Source: Ctenosaura bakeri
Taxonomy: Eukaryota; Chordata; Lepidosauria; Squamata; Iguanidae
DNA: 64,000 nucleotides
Direction of reading: 5' to 3'
Assembly (NCBI GenBank): GCA_948474755.1
Contig: CAOLHI010001284.1
Coordinates: 124,001 to 188,000, forward strand
The notes beneath the pieces are model-generated. The model ran no database searches, had not been told where the DNA came from, and saw nothing but the letters and a program-made list of their open reading frames with translations. Both the position numbers and the translations under genes were made by a program. Of the stretch, positions 10,955 to 22,004 are shown piece by piece (within the stretch, counting starts at the first letter, position 1; the number at the start of each line of letters is the position of its first letter).

Positions 10955-11085
10955 GCATTCCAGAGTACAGAGAGTATGTGACTTGTACAAGGTCACCCAG
11001 TGGGTTTCCATGAGAAAGTGGGGAACTGAACTCTGATCTTCAGGGCTGTAGTCAATGCTCAAACTACTACACTACACTACACTAG
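10955..11085 (-). repeat. tRNA-derived SINE fragment, reverse
   Basis: GTATGTGACTTGTACAAGGTC, CCCAGTGGGTTTCCATG and CTTCAGGGCTGTAGTC match the SINE middle and head. The right edge has an ACTAC/ACACT stutter before the next CR1. Confidence 0.65.
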
Positions 11086-11720
11086 AAGTCTTGGTAGACC
11101 ACACGCTGAACATGAGTCAGCAGAGTGACGCAGCAGCCAAGAAAGCCAACGTGATTCTTGGTTGCATCAATAGGAGTCTGGTGTCTAGATCAAGGGAGGC
11201 AATGGTACCACTCTATTCTGCTTTGGGTTAGGCCTCATTTGGAATTCTCTGTCCAGTTCTGCGCACCTCATTTCAGGAAGGATATTGACAAGCTGGAACA
11301 TGTCCAGAATAGTGGAGGGTCTGGAAGCCATGAAGCACTCTGAGGAGGGGCTTAGGGATCTGGAGATGTTTAGTCTGCAAAAGAGAAGGTTGAGAGGAGA
11401 CATGACAGCCATGTTTAAATATTTGAAGGGATGTCATGTTGAGGAGGGAGCGGGCTTGTTTTGCACTGCTCGAGAGACCAGGACATGGAGCAATGGATTC
11501 AAACTACAGGAAAAGAGATTCCACCTGGAGCTCAGGAAGAACTTCCTGATGGTCAGAGCTGTCCAAGTAGTGGAAGATGCTACCTCAACAGAATGTGGTG
11601 GAGTCTCCTCCTTTGGAGGTTTTTAAGCAGAGGCTGGATGGCCATTTGCTGGGGGTGCTTTGAGTGTGGACTCGGTGGCCATTGTGGTCTCTTCCAACTC
11701 TATGTTTCTATGATCCTATC
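11086..11720 (+). pseudogene. CR1 LINE 3' fragment
   Basis: Starts inside the LVDHTLNMSQQ region and runs through [47 protein letters not shown] and FKLQEKRFHLELRKNF to a CTATGTTTCTATGATCCTATC tail. Contains stops and small deletions. Confidence 0.9.
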
Positions 11721-11994
11721 ATTGTCTGGAGAGGGAAAAAAAAAACAGAAAAAGCAGTCTCCGCCTGGCACAACAAGGGAAACAAAGTAGATCCCCAAAT
11801 AAGCTTCTTGGAAGCCTGTGTGGATTTCCATGGGCCACCACCAGTGAGACTCTCTCCCCTGGTTGACACCACACTTTTTTCCAACGAGGATGATGTGAAG
11901 TTTGGAGAAGAACCTCCAATATAGCTCTGTCCAGGCACACCTGTGGATTAAAGTGTGATGGAAATGGCCGAGGTGACACCTGCTTCCTAAGTCA
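11721..11994. other. Intergenic, nothing recognised
   Basis: No gene or clear repeat end. An A-run at 11733-11743 sits just after the CR1. Confidence 0.4.
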
Positions 11995-12260
11995 CACTGG
12001 CCTTTCGGAGTAAGTGCCAGAACTTTGAACTCGTGCCAGGAGGTGAACAGGGAGCCAATTAAAATGGCTTCTGGAACAGATGTGATGCGATCCCACCTCC
12101 TGGTCCATCTAACCGCCTTGCCGCTGTTTTTGGAGCTAATTGGCTCCGCCAAGCATCCTCCAAAGGGGGCCCCGCATCGATCCCATGGCAGTTGTGCCCC
12201 ATCACATGTGGAGCACAATAGCGCTTCCCGTCCAGGGCTGACCCTGTCAGAGGCAGGAGA
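11995..12260. repeat. Possible ancient LINE fragment (L2-like)
   Basis: The phrase pattern around GTGAACAGGGAGCCAATTAA, ACAGATGTGATGCGATCCC and the following GC-rich text resembles an old vertebrate LINE 3' region. This is recall of a pattern, not an alignment. Confidence 0.35.
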
Positions 12261-12632
12261 CTAGGTTAAAACCAGTCTTTGGTGCAACCTGGGAAAGGGG
12301 GTGATTTTGAAGAATTTACATGATCGGTGCCGGGGGTCTTCTTTTTCCAAGCTGATGCCACTCAGAGGAAGGAGGAGGCTGGACTTATTAGGTTATCTCT
12401 TTCTTAGGGAAGTAACACAGAGCAGCAGTGGGAGAAAAAGGCAAGGACGGCACCCAGAACTTTGTGACCAGCAAGAAAACTGAGATGACTGGCTTTGATT
12501 TTGCTTGAGAAAGTAGCTTCAGTTTCCTGTGACTAAGGGCTTTATCACACAATAGGTTTGTTGCACAATTGGGCTGGCTTGTTCCGTATTTGATCTTTCC
12601 TTATCATATGGTGTGGTGAATCTTCTGTTGTC
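12261..12632. other. Intergenic, nothing recognised
   Basis: No gene or repeat boundary identified. Confidence 0.4.
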
Positions 12633-13615
12633 ATTGAATCAAATACTTGGAAGAGACCCCAGGGGCCCTCCAGTCCAACCTCCTGCTATGTAGGAACCCA
12701 CACGCAAAGCCCTCCCTTTGACAGATGGCCATCCAGCCTCTACTTAAAAACCTCCAAAGAAGGAGGAGACTCCACCACACTCCATGGAGGCAGCAGATTC
12801 CACTGCCAGACAGCTCTGACCATCAGGAAGTTCTTCCTGAGTTCAGGTGGAATCTCTTTTCCTGCAGTTTGACTCCATTGCTCCTTGTCCTAGTCTCTGG
12901 AGCAGCAGAAAACAAGCCCTCTCCTTCCTTGACATGACATCCCTTCAAATATTTAAACATGGCCATCATGTTCCCTTCTCTGAACCTTCTCTTCTGAAGA
13001 CTAAACATCCCCAGCTCCCAAAGCTGCTCCTCAAAGGGCTTCATGGCTTCCAGACTCTCCACCATTTTGGTCGCCCTCCTCTCGACATGCTCCAGCTTGT
13101 CGATATCCTTCTTGAAATGAGATGCCCAGAACTGGACACAGGATTATTCCAGATTAGGTCTAACCAATGCAGAATAGAGTGGTACCATTACCTCCCTTGA
13201 TCTGGACACCATATTCCTATTGATGCAACCAAGAATCACATTGACTTTCTTGGCTGCCGCATCACACCGCTGACTCATGTTTAGCTAGTGGTCCACCAAG
13301 GCTCCTAGATCCCTTTCACACATACTGTTATCCAACCACGTGTCTCCCATCCTGTATTTGTGCATTCCATTTTTTCTGCCTAAGTGCAGGACGTTACATT
13401 TTTCTCTGTTGAAACTCATTTTGCCGGCTTTGGCCCAGATCTCCAATCTGTCGAGGTCGTTTTGGATTATGACCCTGTCCTCTGGGGTATTAGCAACCCC
13501 TCCCAATTGGGCGTCATCTGAAAATGTGATCAGCCTGCCCTCTGTTCCTTCATCCAAGTCACTGATGAAGATGCTGAATAGCCCTGGGCTCAGGACAGAA
13601 CCCAGTGGCCCCCCA
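12633..13615 (-). pseudogene. CR1 LINE, truncated, reverse strand
   Basis: The minus strand encodes FSDDAQLGGVANTPEDR (motif C degenerated from FADD to FSDD), [36 protein letters not shown]-like and FKLQEKRFHLNS segments, with frame breaks. The 3' end at 12633 lacks a clean ATTCTATG tail. About 1 kb. Confidence 0.9.
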
Positions 13616-13671
13616 TTAGGGTGCCACAGGGTTTGTACTGCATCTCCATCATTATTGGATTGTCACATACG

Positions 13672-13743
13672 CTTAGCCCCAGAAAACCACTTTAGGATCA
13701 CCATAAGTCAGAAGCAATCTGGAGGCATGCAACAAGAAGAGGA
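13672..13743 (+). repeat. tRNA-derived SINE 3' fragment
   Basis: GCCCCAGAAAACCACTTTAG, ATCACCATAAGTCAGAAGC and GCATGCAACAAGAAGA match the 3' body of the ACA-type SINE in forward orientation. Confidence 0.6.
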
Positions 13744-14475
13744 TGTCTGGATTACAATGTCATACTGCCTAACAGGATGCCTGACGTAACTAAGAAATAA
13801 TAAAATAAAAAGTTCAGCTGATTTGTATGTGGATCAGTTTGAGGTTAAGAGGAGGCAGTCCTTCTTACCCTGCAAACCAAGTTAATAATGTATAGAAATA
13901 AGCATGATATTCTTGGATCACACTAGGTCTTTTTTTATTTTATTATTATTTTTTTGCCAGTAAGGCTCCAAGTTTCCAGTCCCTGGTGAAAAGGGGCTTT
14001 TAAAAAATGAGTGAAAATATTCGGTGGCACAAACAGCCCCGGGAGTGGTGAAAAAGAATCTTCTGTGTAGACTTGCAAGACTTATCTTTGAATTTTCTTG
14101 CTGCGCGTTAGCACGTGTTAATGAGCAACGCTCGCGCCCCCCCCCACATCCCCACTTCTCACTTGGTGGCCATCCCATCTCATGCTGAGATGTGTTAATT
14201 AATGGATGTGCTAAAAAATGACAAGGGGGGGGGGATGAAAGAGTTCACCTCCCAGTGGACCTGTATCCGTGAAGTGAAAATGCATATACAATTTCTGGGG
14301 TTCACCTGAACCCTCTCCTATACTTTATAACCACATGGTAATACAGTAGTCCATACTCATCTAGGGGGGATATGTTCCGAGACCCCCTAGTACAGAAGCT
14401 TATACTGGCATTGGAAGTAGCCCTTTAGCTTTGCAAGGACCATAGAGAGGCCTGATATTACTACCAGAGAATCTG
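13744..14475. other. Intergenic with a Tigger-like end
   Basis: No gene seen. At about 14345, CAGTAGTCCATACTCATC after TA looks like the tip of another Tc1/mariner-type element whose other end I could not place. A C-run and a G-run lie near 14138 and 14225. Confidence 0.4.
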
Positions 14476-14674
14476 GGCCTTTCCGCACTACACTGTTATA
14501 GTGCTATTATTCCACTTTCAACCTCCTATGGAATCTTCGGATTTGCAGTTTACGGAAGAGCATTTAGAATTCTTAGCCAGAGAGCTCTTTGGCCTGAGTA
14601 CACTACAAACCCCAGAATTCTATAGGATGTTGAAAGTGGAATAATACGCTATAACAGTGTAGTGCGGAAAGGCC
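14476..14674. mobile_element. Palindromic MITE family P, long subfamily
   Basis: GGCCTTTCCGCACTACAC to TGTAGTGCGGAAAGGCC, about 199 bp, centre with the ATTCTTAGCCAGAGAGCTC segment. Flanks CTG/CTA differ by one base. Confidence 0.9.
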
Positions 14675-14687
14675 CTATGAGAGCTCT

Positions 14688-14852
14688 AGCCATTTCCGCA
14701 CTGTACTGTTATAGCACTATGATTCCACTTTCAACATCCTAGGGAATCCTGGGGTTTGCAGTTTAGGCCCCTCCCTAAACTGCAAACCCCAGGATTCCCT
14801 AGGATGTTGAAAGTGGAATAATAGCGCTATAACAGTCCAGTGCGGAAATTCC
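14688..14852. mobile_element. Palindromic MITE family P, short subfamily
   Basis: Only 13 bp from the previous copy. Arms are nearly perfect around the centre TTTAGGCCCCTCCCTAAA. The right tip has decayed (AAATTCC instead of AAATGGCC). Confidence 0.9.
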
Positions 14853-15066
14853 TGCAAAGCTTCTAGCACTGGAAGTAGCAGAAAAGAAGCAGCAGAAAAG
14901 AAAGCAGGAAAGCAGCTCATGTTGTTCCTTTATATAATATTGATAATACTGTATTTGTTTTTCGTACACCCCCTGAAGAAGGCCTAGCACTTTATAAATA
15001 GTCCGAAATGCGTTCAGATTTTTTAAAATAATAAAATCTGGTCCATCTATAAATACCTGGAGCATA

Positions 15067-15268
15067 GGATCTTTCTGCCCTCTACCATTATAGTGCTATT
15101 ATTCCACTTTTAACATCCTGTGGAATTCTGGGGTTTGTAGTTTCCTGAGGCCAAAGAGCTCTCTGGGTGAGAATTCTAAATGCCTGTCCCTAAACTGCAA
15201 ATCCCAGGATTCCATAGGAGGTTGAAAGTGGAATAATAGCGGTATAACAGTCTAGTGCGGAAATGACC
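15067..15268. mobile_element. Palindromic MITE family P, long subfamily
   Basis: The left tip has diverged (CTTTCTGCCCTCTACCATT); the right arm ends TAGTGCGGAAATGACC. The centre is in the inverted orientation compared with the 14476 copy (GAGGCCAAAGAGCTCTCTGG). Confidence 0.82.
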
Positions 15269-15460
15269 CAGACAAAACCTATGCAGCTCTCCAGACATTT
15301 GTGAGAGTTCCAGCATTCCTCACTCTTGACCACTTAGCTTAGGACTCCTGGGACTTGAAATCCAATAGCATTTTTAAGGCCCAGTGATCCCCACCACTGG
15401 CCTGAACCCAATTTTTTTCTTAGCTAGTATAGACCCATTGAATGTATTGAAAATATCTAA

Positions 15461-15603
15461 GGCCACTTTCAACATCCTATGGAATTCTGGGCTTTGCAGT
15501 TTAGGGAGTGGCTCTTCGGCCTCAGGAAACTACAGATCCCAGAATTCCACAGGATTCTGAAAGTGGAATAATAGCACTATAACAGTATGGGGAAGAAATG
15601 GCC
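15461..15603. mobile_element. Family P MITE, left arm shortened, unit A of tandem cluster
   Basis: GGCC is followed directly by ACTTTCAACATCC, so about 40 bp of the left arm are missing. The right half, down to ATGGGGAAGAAATGGCC, is nearly the same as the next copy, including the unusual TATGGGGAAG, and both are followed by the same 40-bp spacer. Confidence 0.85.
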
Positions 15604-15643
15604 ATTGGGTCTTGTTATTGTCTTTATTCTTTTTCTTGTCTAC

Positions 15644-15821
15644 AGTCATTTCTGCACTAGAGTGTTATAGCGCTATGATTCCACTTTCAACATTCTATGG
15701 AATCCTGGGATTTGCAGTTTAGGGAGCGGCTCTTTGGCCTCAGGAAACTACAAATCCCAGAATTCCACAGGATGCTGAAAGTGGAATAATAGCACTATAA
15801 CAGTATGGGGAAGAAATGGCC
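15644..15821. mobile_element. Family P MITE, unit B of tandem cluster
   Basis: AGTCATTTCTGCACTAGAG to ATGGGGAAGAAATGGCC, followed by the spacer ATTGGGTCTTGTTATTG and onward, identical to that at 15604-15643. Unit plus spacer is 218 bp. Confidence 0.9.
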
Positions 15822-15861
15822 ATTGGGTCTTGTTATTGTCTTTATTCTTTTTCTTGTCTAC

Positions 15862-16041
15862 GGCCATTTCTGCACTAGAGTGTTATAGCGCTATGATTCC
15901 ACTTTCAACCTCCTATGGAATCCTGGGATTTGCAGTTTCGGGAGGGGCCAGCCGGCCCCTCCCGGAACTGCAAACCCCAGGATTCCATTGGATGTTGAAA
16001 GTGGAATCATAACGCTATAACAGCCTAGTGCGGAAATGGCC
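15862..16041. mobile_element. Family P MITE, unit C of tandem cluster
   Basis: A 180-bp near-perfect palindrome. The left arm matches unit B, but the centre is the short-subfamily GGGGCCAGCCGGCCCC and the right tip is canonical GTGCGGAAATGGCC. Confidence 0.92.
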
Positions 16042-16589
16042 TGCCTTTTATGTTATGACTGTATTTCTTGTTACACATGCATTTTTATATATAGACTTTT
16101 TATTTAAAAAATTGCAAAAACCCCCCCACAAAAATATGCTCGTCCTCTCCCATCAAAGCACTGCCCCTCAAGTTCTCTTGCATTATGTGGAAGCCAAAGC
16201 ACAGACGGTCGTGGAGGTGACCGGTCAGAAGGTGCTACGGCTGCCCACTTCCAAAAGGGTTTTTGGCCCGAGCCCAAGCCATGGCTGAGCCAGACGCAGT
16301 GCCTTAAGTTGTTTTCTAGGTCAGAGGCAAAAGCTGCCTTCTGTGCTTGAGCCGTTTCGTAAGCGTAGGACGATGCCCTGCCCTAGATGAGCTTGGAATC
16401 CCTTTCAAAACTGAGGAAGAACAAGAACGGTGGGGTGGACAGGAGGACAAAATGGCCCAATAAACGTGAGCTGAAGCACAATAGTTTCCAGCAAGGCAGG
16501 CTTTTTTCCCTTCAAATAGTTCTGTGGTTTTTTGGTGTTTTTTTAAAATCGTTCTGTCTCGCATGGAATTTTTTTGTCTCAGAATTATC
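16042..16589. other. Intergenic, nothing recognised
   Basis: No gene or repeat ends found. Homopolymer C at 16121-16127. Confidence 0.45.
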
Positions 16590-16885
16590 TGAGGAATCAT
16601 AGAGCTGGAAGAAACCATGAAGGCCATCCAGTCCAACCCCTACCATGCAGGAAGACAAAGCATTCCCTTCGACAAAGGGCCATCCAGCCTCTGCTTAAAA
16701 ACCTCCAAAGAAGGAGGCCCCACCACACTCCATTGAGGCAGCTCATTACACTGTCAAACTGCTCTTACAGTCAGGAAGTTCTTCCTTATGTTTAGATGGA
16801 ATCTCTTTTCCTGAAGTTTGAAGCCATTGCTCCGTGTCCTAGTCTCTGGAGCAGCAGAAAACAGGCTTGCTCCATCCTCCACATG
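16590..16885 (-). pseudogene. CR1 LINE 3' fragment, reverse
   Basis: Begins GGAATCATAGAGCTGGAAG and CCATCCAGTCCAACCCC, the antisense CR1 3' end, and continues into the antisense C-terminal coding region (AGGAAGTTCTTCC, GAGCAGCAGAAAACAGG). Confidence 0.88.
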
Positions 16886-17437
16886 AAGAGAGGATGGTAA
16901 TCACTACACCACTCCACTGTACTGTGTGCACCAAAAAAGAGAACACAAGAGGACACAAGACCGAATCCTGTCCATTTTGCATGCCTCTGGAAAAGGTTGG
17001 GTACATTCAGTTGAAGTTCACAGAACTGGAGTTGTGTCAGCTGCCTCACTGTGTATGGATGTGCATTGCACATTGCTTATGGAGGCACATGGGACATTTG
17101 GCCATGCATCCTCCTCCACATTCAGTGTCTTGGCTCAGCTAACTAATCTCACCATTTTACAACAAGACCTGACTAGCACAATTAAGGTCTGAAGACTCAT
17201 GTGTGGCCAAGCAACATCAGAGTGTGGGCAAGACTGCAAAAGTTATTGCTGAGGAAGAACACACAAGGTATGACAGGCTCCAGCAGTTTGCTTTTGCCTG
17301 AGCCCACTGGGAAGAGCAAGATCTCTCCCCATTGCTGATTTAACTGAATAATAATAATAATAATAATAATCTAATATATAAATGTCAAAGTTTGTTTTTC
17401 TGTGTCAGGCAAAGACCTCATCTGATTGGCTGCCTAA
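16886..17437. other. Intergenic with (AAT)n microsatellite
   Basis: No gene seen. About eight AAT units at 17347-17371. Confidence 0.5.
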
Positions 17438-17505
17438 GAAGATGCTATGAAATCCTGGGGTTCACGGTTTAGGGGGGACTGTTAGAATTCTCAGCTAGAG
17501 AACAG
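17438..17505. mobile_element. Degraded family P MITE centre
   Basis: CTATGAAATCCTGGGGTTCA, TTTAGGGGGGACTGTTAG and AATTCTCAGCTAGAGAAC match the long-subfamily left arm and centre; ends are missing. Confidence 0.5.
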
Positions 17506-17743
17506 GCTGGTTGCTATGGAGATGAGGCCTAGCAGCAAGGAGGAGGGCAGTGTATTTCCCTCAGGAACCCAACCTCTGAATGTTAATAACTCTGAATACA
17601 AATTGGATTGGGGAATCTGGGGAAAAGTTACAGGTTCTGAACAAGACAGTTTGGGGAATTAGAGACACAGAAGATCTCAAATCTTTCTAACAAGTGTTAC
17701 ATATGAGAAAATAAAACCCTGGACAAAGCCGGATATATACACT

Positions 17744-17794
17744 AGTAGTAGTGGTGGTGGTGGTGGTGGTGGTGATGATGATGATGATGATGAT
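17744..17794. repeat. Compound trinucleotide microsatellite (AGT)n(GGT)n(GAT)n
   Basis: Consecutive AGT, GGT and GAT runs about 50 bp long, directly upstream of a SINE head. Confidence 0.95.
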
Positions 17795-17799
17795 TACCA

Positions 17800-18003
17800 C
17801 CGCAGTGGTTAAATGCTGGTACTGCAGCCGCAAGATTGTGAGTTCGATCCTGCTAGCCTCCAGGTTGACTCAGCCTTCCATCCTTCTGCAGGTTGGTAAA
17901 ATGAGTACCTAGCTTGTTGGGGGCAATTAGCTAACATATTGTAAACCACTTAGAGAGCACTGAGCTGCTAAGTGGTATAGAAATACACATGCTATTGCTA
18001 TAA
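17800..18003 (+). repeat. tRNA-derived SINE, Sauria/Squam type, near full length
   Basis: The A box is close to consensus (AGTGGTTAAATGCTGG), the B box is GTTCGATCC (about 17842), and the body GTTGGTAAAATGAGTACC is followed by GTAAACCACTTAGAGAGC and a GCTATTGCTA tail. A B-box and A-box pair is what RNA polymerase III needs. The family name is recalled from squamate literature and not checked. Confidence 0.75.
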
Positions 18004-18143
18004 TATAAATTTATCAATTTTCCATTAACCTAATGGTTCTTTGCTACCTGGGATAACAACTGCAGTACAGGTCATAGTTTCCTCCATGAATAATATCTTT
18101 CCTTCTGGAGCAGGAAAAGATAAAGTGAGGCCCTGGAGACACA

Positions 18144-18346
18144 GAGCCTTTCTGCACTACATTGTTATAGTGCTATTATTCCACTTTCAACCTGCTATGG
18201 AACCCTGGGGTTTGCAGTTTAGGGAGGGTAATTTAAGAATTCTCAGCCAGAGAGCTCTTGGGCCTCAGTAAACTACAAACCCCAGAATTCCACAGGATGT
18301 TGAAAGTGGAATGATAGCACTATAACAGTGTAGTGTGGAAGTGGCC
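18144..18346. mobile_element. Palindromic MITE family P, long subfamily, ACA duplication
   Basis: GAGCCTTTCTGCACTACAT to GTAGTGTGGAAGTGGCC, about 203 bp, flanked by ACA on both sides (18141-18143, 18347-18349). Confidence 0.9.
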
Positions 18347-18389
18347 ACAAACAGCCACCTAAGCCTTCTGTTGTGGCTTTTAGCCCAAT

Positions 18390-18640
18390 ACCTTCCAGCT
18401 GTTCGGATTTGCCAGAAACAGTCCTGATTAATCCTTTGCAGTCCCTCGTTTTCACCTGCTTTTAAAATGTCCCGGTTTCTCTCCCACTTTCCCCCTTTGT
18501 CCCCAGCTTGCTTCCATTGCTGCAAACTGGAGTTCAAAATGCAAATAGTCATTTACACTCAATGGACTCAGCAAAGAGAAGGGAACAGAATCCTGTCCCT
18601 CCCAGGAGGCTCAGGCAGGAGCAAAATGCTGCAGCATCTC
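18390..18640 (+). repeat. Dispersed repeat family X
   Basis: CAGTCCTGATTAATCC, AAAATGTCCCGGTTTCTC and ATTGCTGCAAACTGGAG match the other family X copies. Confidence 0.6.
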
Positions 18641-20364
18641 CTTGCCTGTGCATTCATCACTTTTGCCATTCTGACGTTGTTTTGGCCACATATGTCCGTC
18701 CAGCTCTGCATTCCTGGAATGTTGGAGGGCATGCCAGGGTCACTGGGAGAGAGGGTCATTTTTCTTCTTCGACTCAGCAGGGACCCCAAGGGAAAAGCTC
18801 CCCTCCAGCCAGTTGGCCCAAGTCTGTTTCCTCTCCTCTCCTGGCAACATCTGGATGGCTACTGTTGTCATCCTGGGTGGCAAAGAACAGGAGGCAGGCT
18901 TCCTTGTTCTTTAGGGCCGGAGTTACTGGCTGGGGGAGAGGAAGGAACAGAACACCGTGTGCATTGGGGCCATGTGAAAATACCCACATTTCCATCGTTC
19001 TAATTAGGATGAGTCCTTAGGGGGTGCCCCATGGCCACCATCGCCATGGGACAACCTGCCTAAAGGTGCAAAAATCATCCTCAAAGGTTATGGAAGCTAT
19101 CTCAGGATTGGTGCTTGGAAAGTAACGTTAAAAAGCAAATCATTCCTGTGGCATGCTTAAATTATAAGCCATGGGACGGCAGCTATTACAGTTTTTAGAA
19201 AGTAACTCTCTTATATCGCTTTTGACTTTGTGGCTGCTAATTTCCTTTGCTTTTCTTAAAAGCAGCCCTTAGGGTTGGCAAGGGGAGAGCACAAAACTTG
19301 AATGACGGGCTGTCAAAATGCTTCAAAAAATACTCAAAAGATGCTTAAAATTACGGTGGGCTTTCCCTCTTGGCGACCTCCGCATCTGCGACATCCAGGC
19401 GATACGGAATGTTTCGTTCTGTACCTAAAATGGTGGTGACGTAAATGTGGACATCCTTGACAGGGCTGTGCACATATAGCTGCCATTTAACAATATGCAT
19501 ATAACATGAGCGTTCATGTTTTCCCCTATTTGTGAAGGTTCCTGGAATAGAACCCCCATAGGTACGAAGGGTCCACTGTACAAGTAATTAGATATTATTT
19601 GCTTGTGGCAACTTTGTTCTGTGCCTACTTCAGTTACCAAAGCCTCTGACAAAGAAGCTCCATTTCCCAAAGTCTTTTTGCACATTCTAACCCTCTGTTT
19701 CTTCCTCATCCTCTATTTAGCTGGATTTTTTAAGCTGCATCAGCATTAGGAAGAAGGTGGTCTGGAGAAAACCAGACTTTTGGTATTGGGAGCAGCATGT
19801 CTGCAGTAAACAAAGCAATAAAGATGGAGATGGGACACAATGAGATTCTGCTCTAGCTTACCCGACTTCAGCTGTGCGCAACTGCCTGCAATAGGTAAAA
19901 TACAGAGTGGTTTCGTCCAGAATCCCTTTCTGAGCATTTGTGAACCGTCAAAGAGGGAAAAAAGGACAGAGCAGATAAACCTGCCTCTCCAGTTACACCT
20001 AGCATGTTAAAAAAGCATAGATCTTTTATAGTCTGGCCACCCAAAATGGCAATCATAAGCAAAGAGGAGAATGGTGAAAGAAAGAAAAAATATATATATA
20101 TCTCTGGGTGCATTTTGGAAGAAGCCTTCAGGGGGTCCCTAGAAGGTTCGAAATGTTTTTGTTTCCTTCTGCAAGGCTTCTCTGACTGGGTTGTTTGACT
20201 TCAGCTGCGCGTACTGTCAAGTTTTGGATAAAAAGTTTGGGAAACATGTTGAGCCTCTCTCCTTTTTTGTGGTATAGAGAAACGGCAGATGGAGAATGAA
20301 AGAGCACCATGGAGGGCAGAAAGACTGCTCTACCCTTTGTGAAGCAGGTTAGTTTTGCCTGTAT
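18641..20364. other. Intergenic, mostly unrecognised
   Basis: No coding exon found despite frames of up to about 178 codons on the + strand (18467-19003), which show no domain. About 19500-19578 ends GAAGGGTCCACTG before TA and resembles the end of a Tigger-like element. Confidence 0.45.
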
Positions 20365-20521
20365 GGCCATTCCCGCACTAGGCTGTTATAGCGTGATGAT
20401 TCCACTTTCAACATCCTCTGAAATCCTGGGGTTTGGAGTTTCGGAAACTGCAAACCCCAGGATTCCAGAGGATGTTGAAAGTGGAATCATCACGCCATAA
20501 CAGCCTAGTGCGGAAATGGCC
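20365..20521. mobile_element. Palindromic MITE family P, TAT duplication, inserted in a hAT TSD
   Basis: 157 bp with a very short loop, GGCCATTCCCGCACTAG to GTGCGGAAATGGCC, TAT on both sides (20362-20364, 20522-20524). The right TAT is two bases from a hAT start at 20527. Confidence 0.93.
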
Positions 20522-20526
20522 TATGT

Positions 20527-20870
20527 CAGGGCTTTCCAAATGGTGTGTTGTGACACATTAGTGTGCCGCCTGATGTATGTAGGTGGTCTTGCCTCCCTGG
20601 GCTGAGAACGACCCCCCCCCTGCTTGAGCCTTGGAAATGTATGTTATTATTTATAAATCATATATTTTTAAAATACAAATGAAAGGTTTTCATGAGATAT
20701 GTTGTGTCTCCATACATTTCGTTATTACAATTTATGTATGTGCCCATATCTCTTATAAGGGGTTGGTTTAGCCTCTGGTTTGCTAGTAAAACCGAATTAC
20801 TGCATTACAAAATGATGTACCGGTATGTCTGAAAAGTGTGTCACCAACATGAAAAGTTTGGAAAGCTCTG
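20527..20870. mobile_element. hAT-type element family B
   Basis: It starts CAGGGCTTTCCAAATGG and ends AGTTTGGAAAGCTCTG, an inverted-repeat pair. Right flank is CTGTCTGT. The left flank, after removing the neighbouring MITE and one TAT, is CTGTATGT, a 7 of 8 match. No transposase frame. Confidence 0.82.
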
Positions 20871-21394
20871 CTGTCTGTCAATAAAACAAAGTCTTAGAAA
20901 GGTGACATATGTTTTTAATTCTCTTATATCCACTGGATATGTCAAATCCAGTATTGTCCCTGTAGAAACAGATGTGCAAAACTGGTGCTTCCAAAGCTGG
21001 TACTTTGCAAAGACACCGTCTCATCTACCCATGCACCCACCCCCTCCCCTCCCCTGTGTTCACAATAGCCTTTGAATGCAAGTTTCCATTGACTGCGTGG
21101 CTCCTTGCACAAGACCGGTCCCCAATTACATCATGTTCTGCACAGGGGAAAGCATTTTCTGTGCCAAAACATTATTTTCTGTGCAGAAGATGCTGTTTCG
21201 TATCTGGAAAATGTGCAAAACTGTGTGAATTTTGTGCAGAGTAACTCCCAATTGCAAAGATTCTCATCCGTCCAAGATTCTTCTTGTCAGAGATTCTTGA
21301 CCCTCAAAAAACATGTTTTGGGTGATTTTTGAATATTCTTCCCATTCCTCATGTGTGGTGCCATGTGCATGTCTGCTGCATACGAACAAGGTGC
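20871..21394. other. Intergenic, nothing recognised
   Basis: No gene or repeat boundary. Frames over 70 codons lack domains. Confidence 0.45.
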
Positions 21395-21722
21395 ATTTTG
21401 AAGGGATGCCATGTAGAGGAGGGAGTGGGCTTGTTTTCTGCTGCTCCAGAGACCAGGACAAGGAGCAATGGATTCAAGCTGCAGGAAAAGAGATTCCACT
21501 TGAACCTCAGGAAGAACTTCCTGACAGTCAGGGCTGTCCGGCAGTGGAAGATGATGCCTCGGAGTGTAGTGGAGTCTCCTCCTTGGAGGTTTTTAAGCAG
21601 AGGCTGGATGGCCATCTGTCGGGAGTGCTTTGAGGGTGTTCCTGCATGGCAGGGGGGTTGGACTGGATGGCCCCTGAGGTCTCTTCCAACTCTACAGTTC
21701 TATGATTCTATGATTCTATGTG
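21395..21722 (+). pseudogene. CR1 LINE 3' end
   Basis: Encodes [26 protein letters not shown] and [19 protein letters not shown] text, then RPSSLEVFKQRL-like and a clean repeated ATTCTATG tail at 21703-21720. A young-looking 3' end. Confidence 0.93.
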
Positions 21723-22004
21723 CACATGGGGCACGGCACATTTACAGGTGGCTAGCACACATTGCTCATTGCATACAGATATTGGTGTGTGGTTTTGCAA
21801 TGGGTTGCCCCACATTGCCATTCAGCACGGGCTGCAGAGCACAATCAATGCATCATTCCGCATGGGGAGATTTATACTATGACACCCGGATATAAGATCT
21901 CAATCAATAAAGTTTCCACTGTTTCTGTGCCTGGCCTTCTTATTTCCACTCAATGAACGAAAGGGTGTTTGTGTTCATTTTCCTAAAGTGCTCCTTTTTA
22001 GACA
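21723..22004. other. Intergenic with AATAAA motif
   Basis: No gene seen. TCAATCAATAAAGTTTCC near 21900 is a possible polyadenylation signal of an old retroelement; no supporting LTR structure found. Confidence 0.35.

Noticed and set aside
10955..11085. Tandem ACTAC/ACACT as a distinct satellite
   Set aside because: Only a short stutter at the end of a SINE head.
17800..18003. tRNA gene
   Set aside because: A and B boxes are present but the cloverleaf is not supported and the body and tail are those of a SINE; another copy occurs at 34050-34262.
18467..19020. Overlapping 178- and 170-codon frames
   Set aside because: Two overlapping frames, partly in family X repeat sequence, no recognised domain or splice structure.
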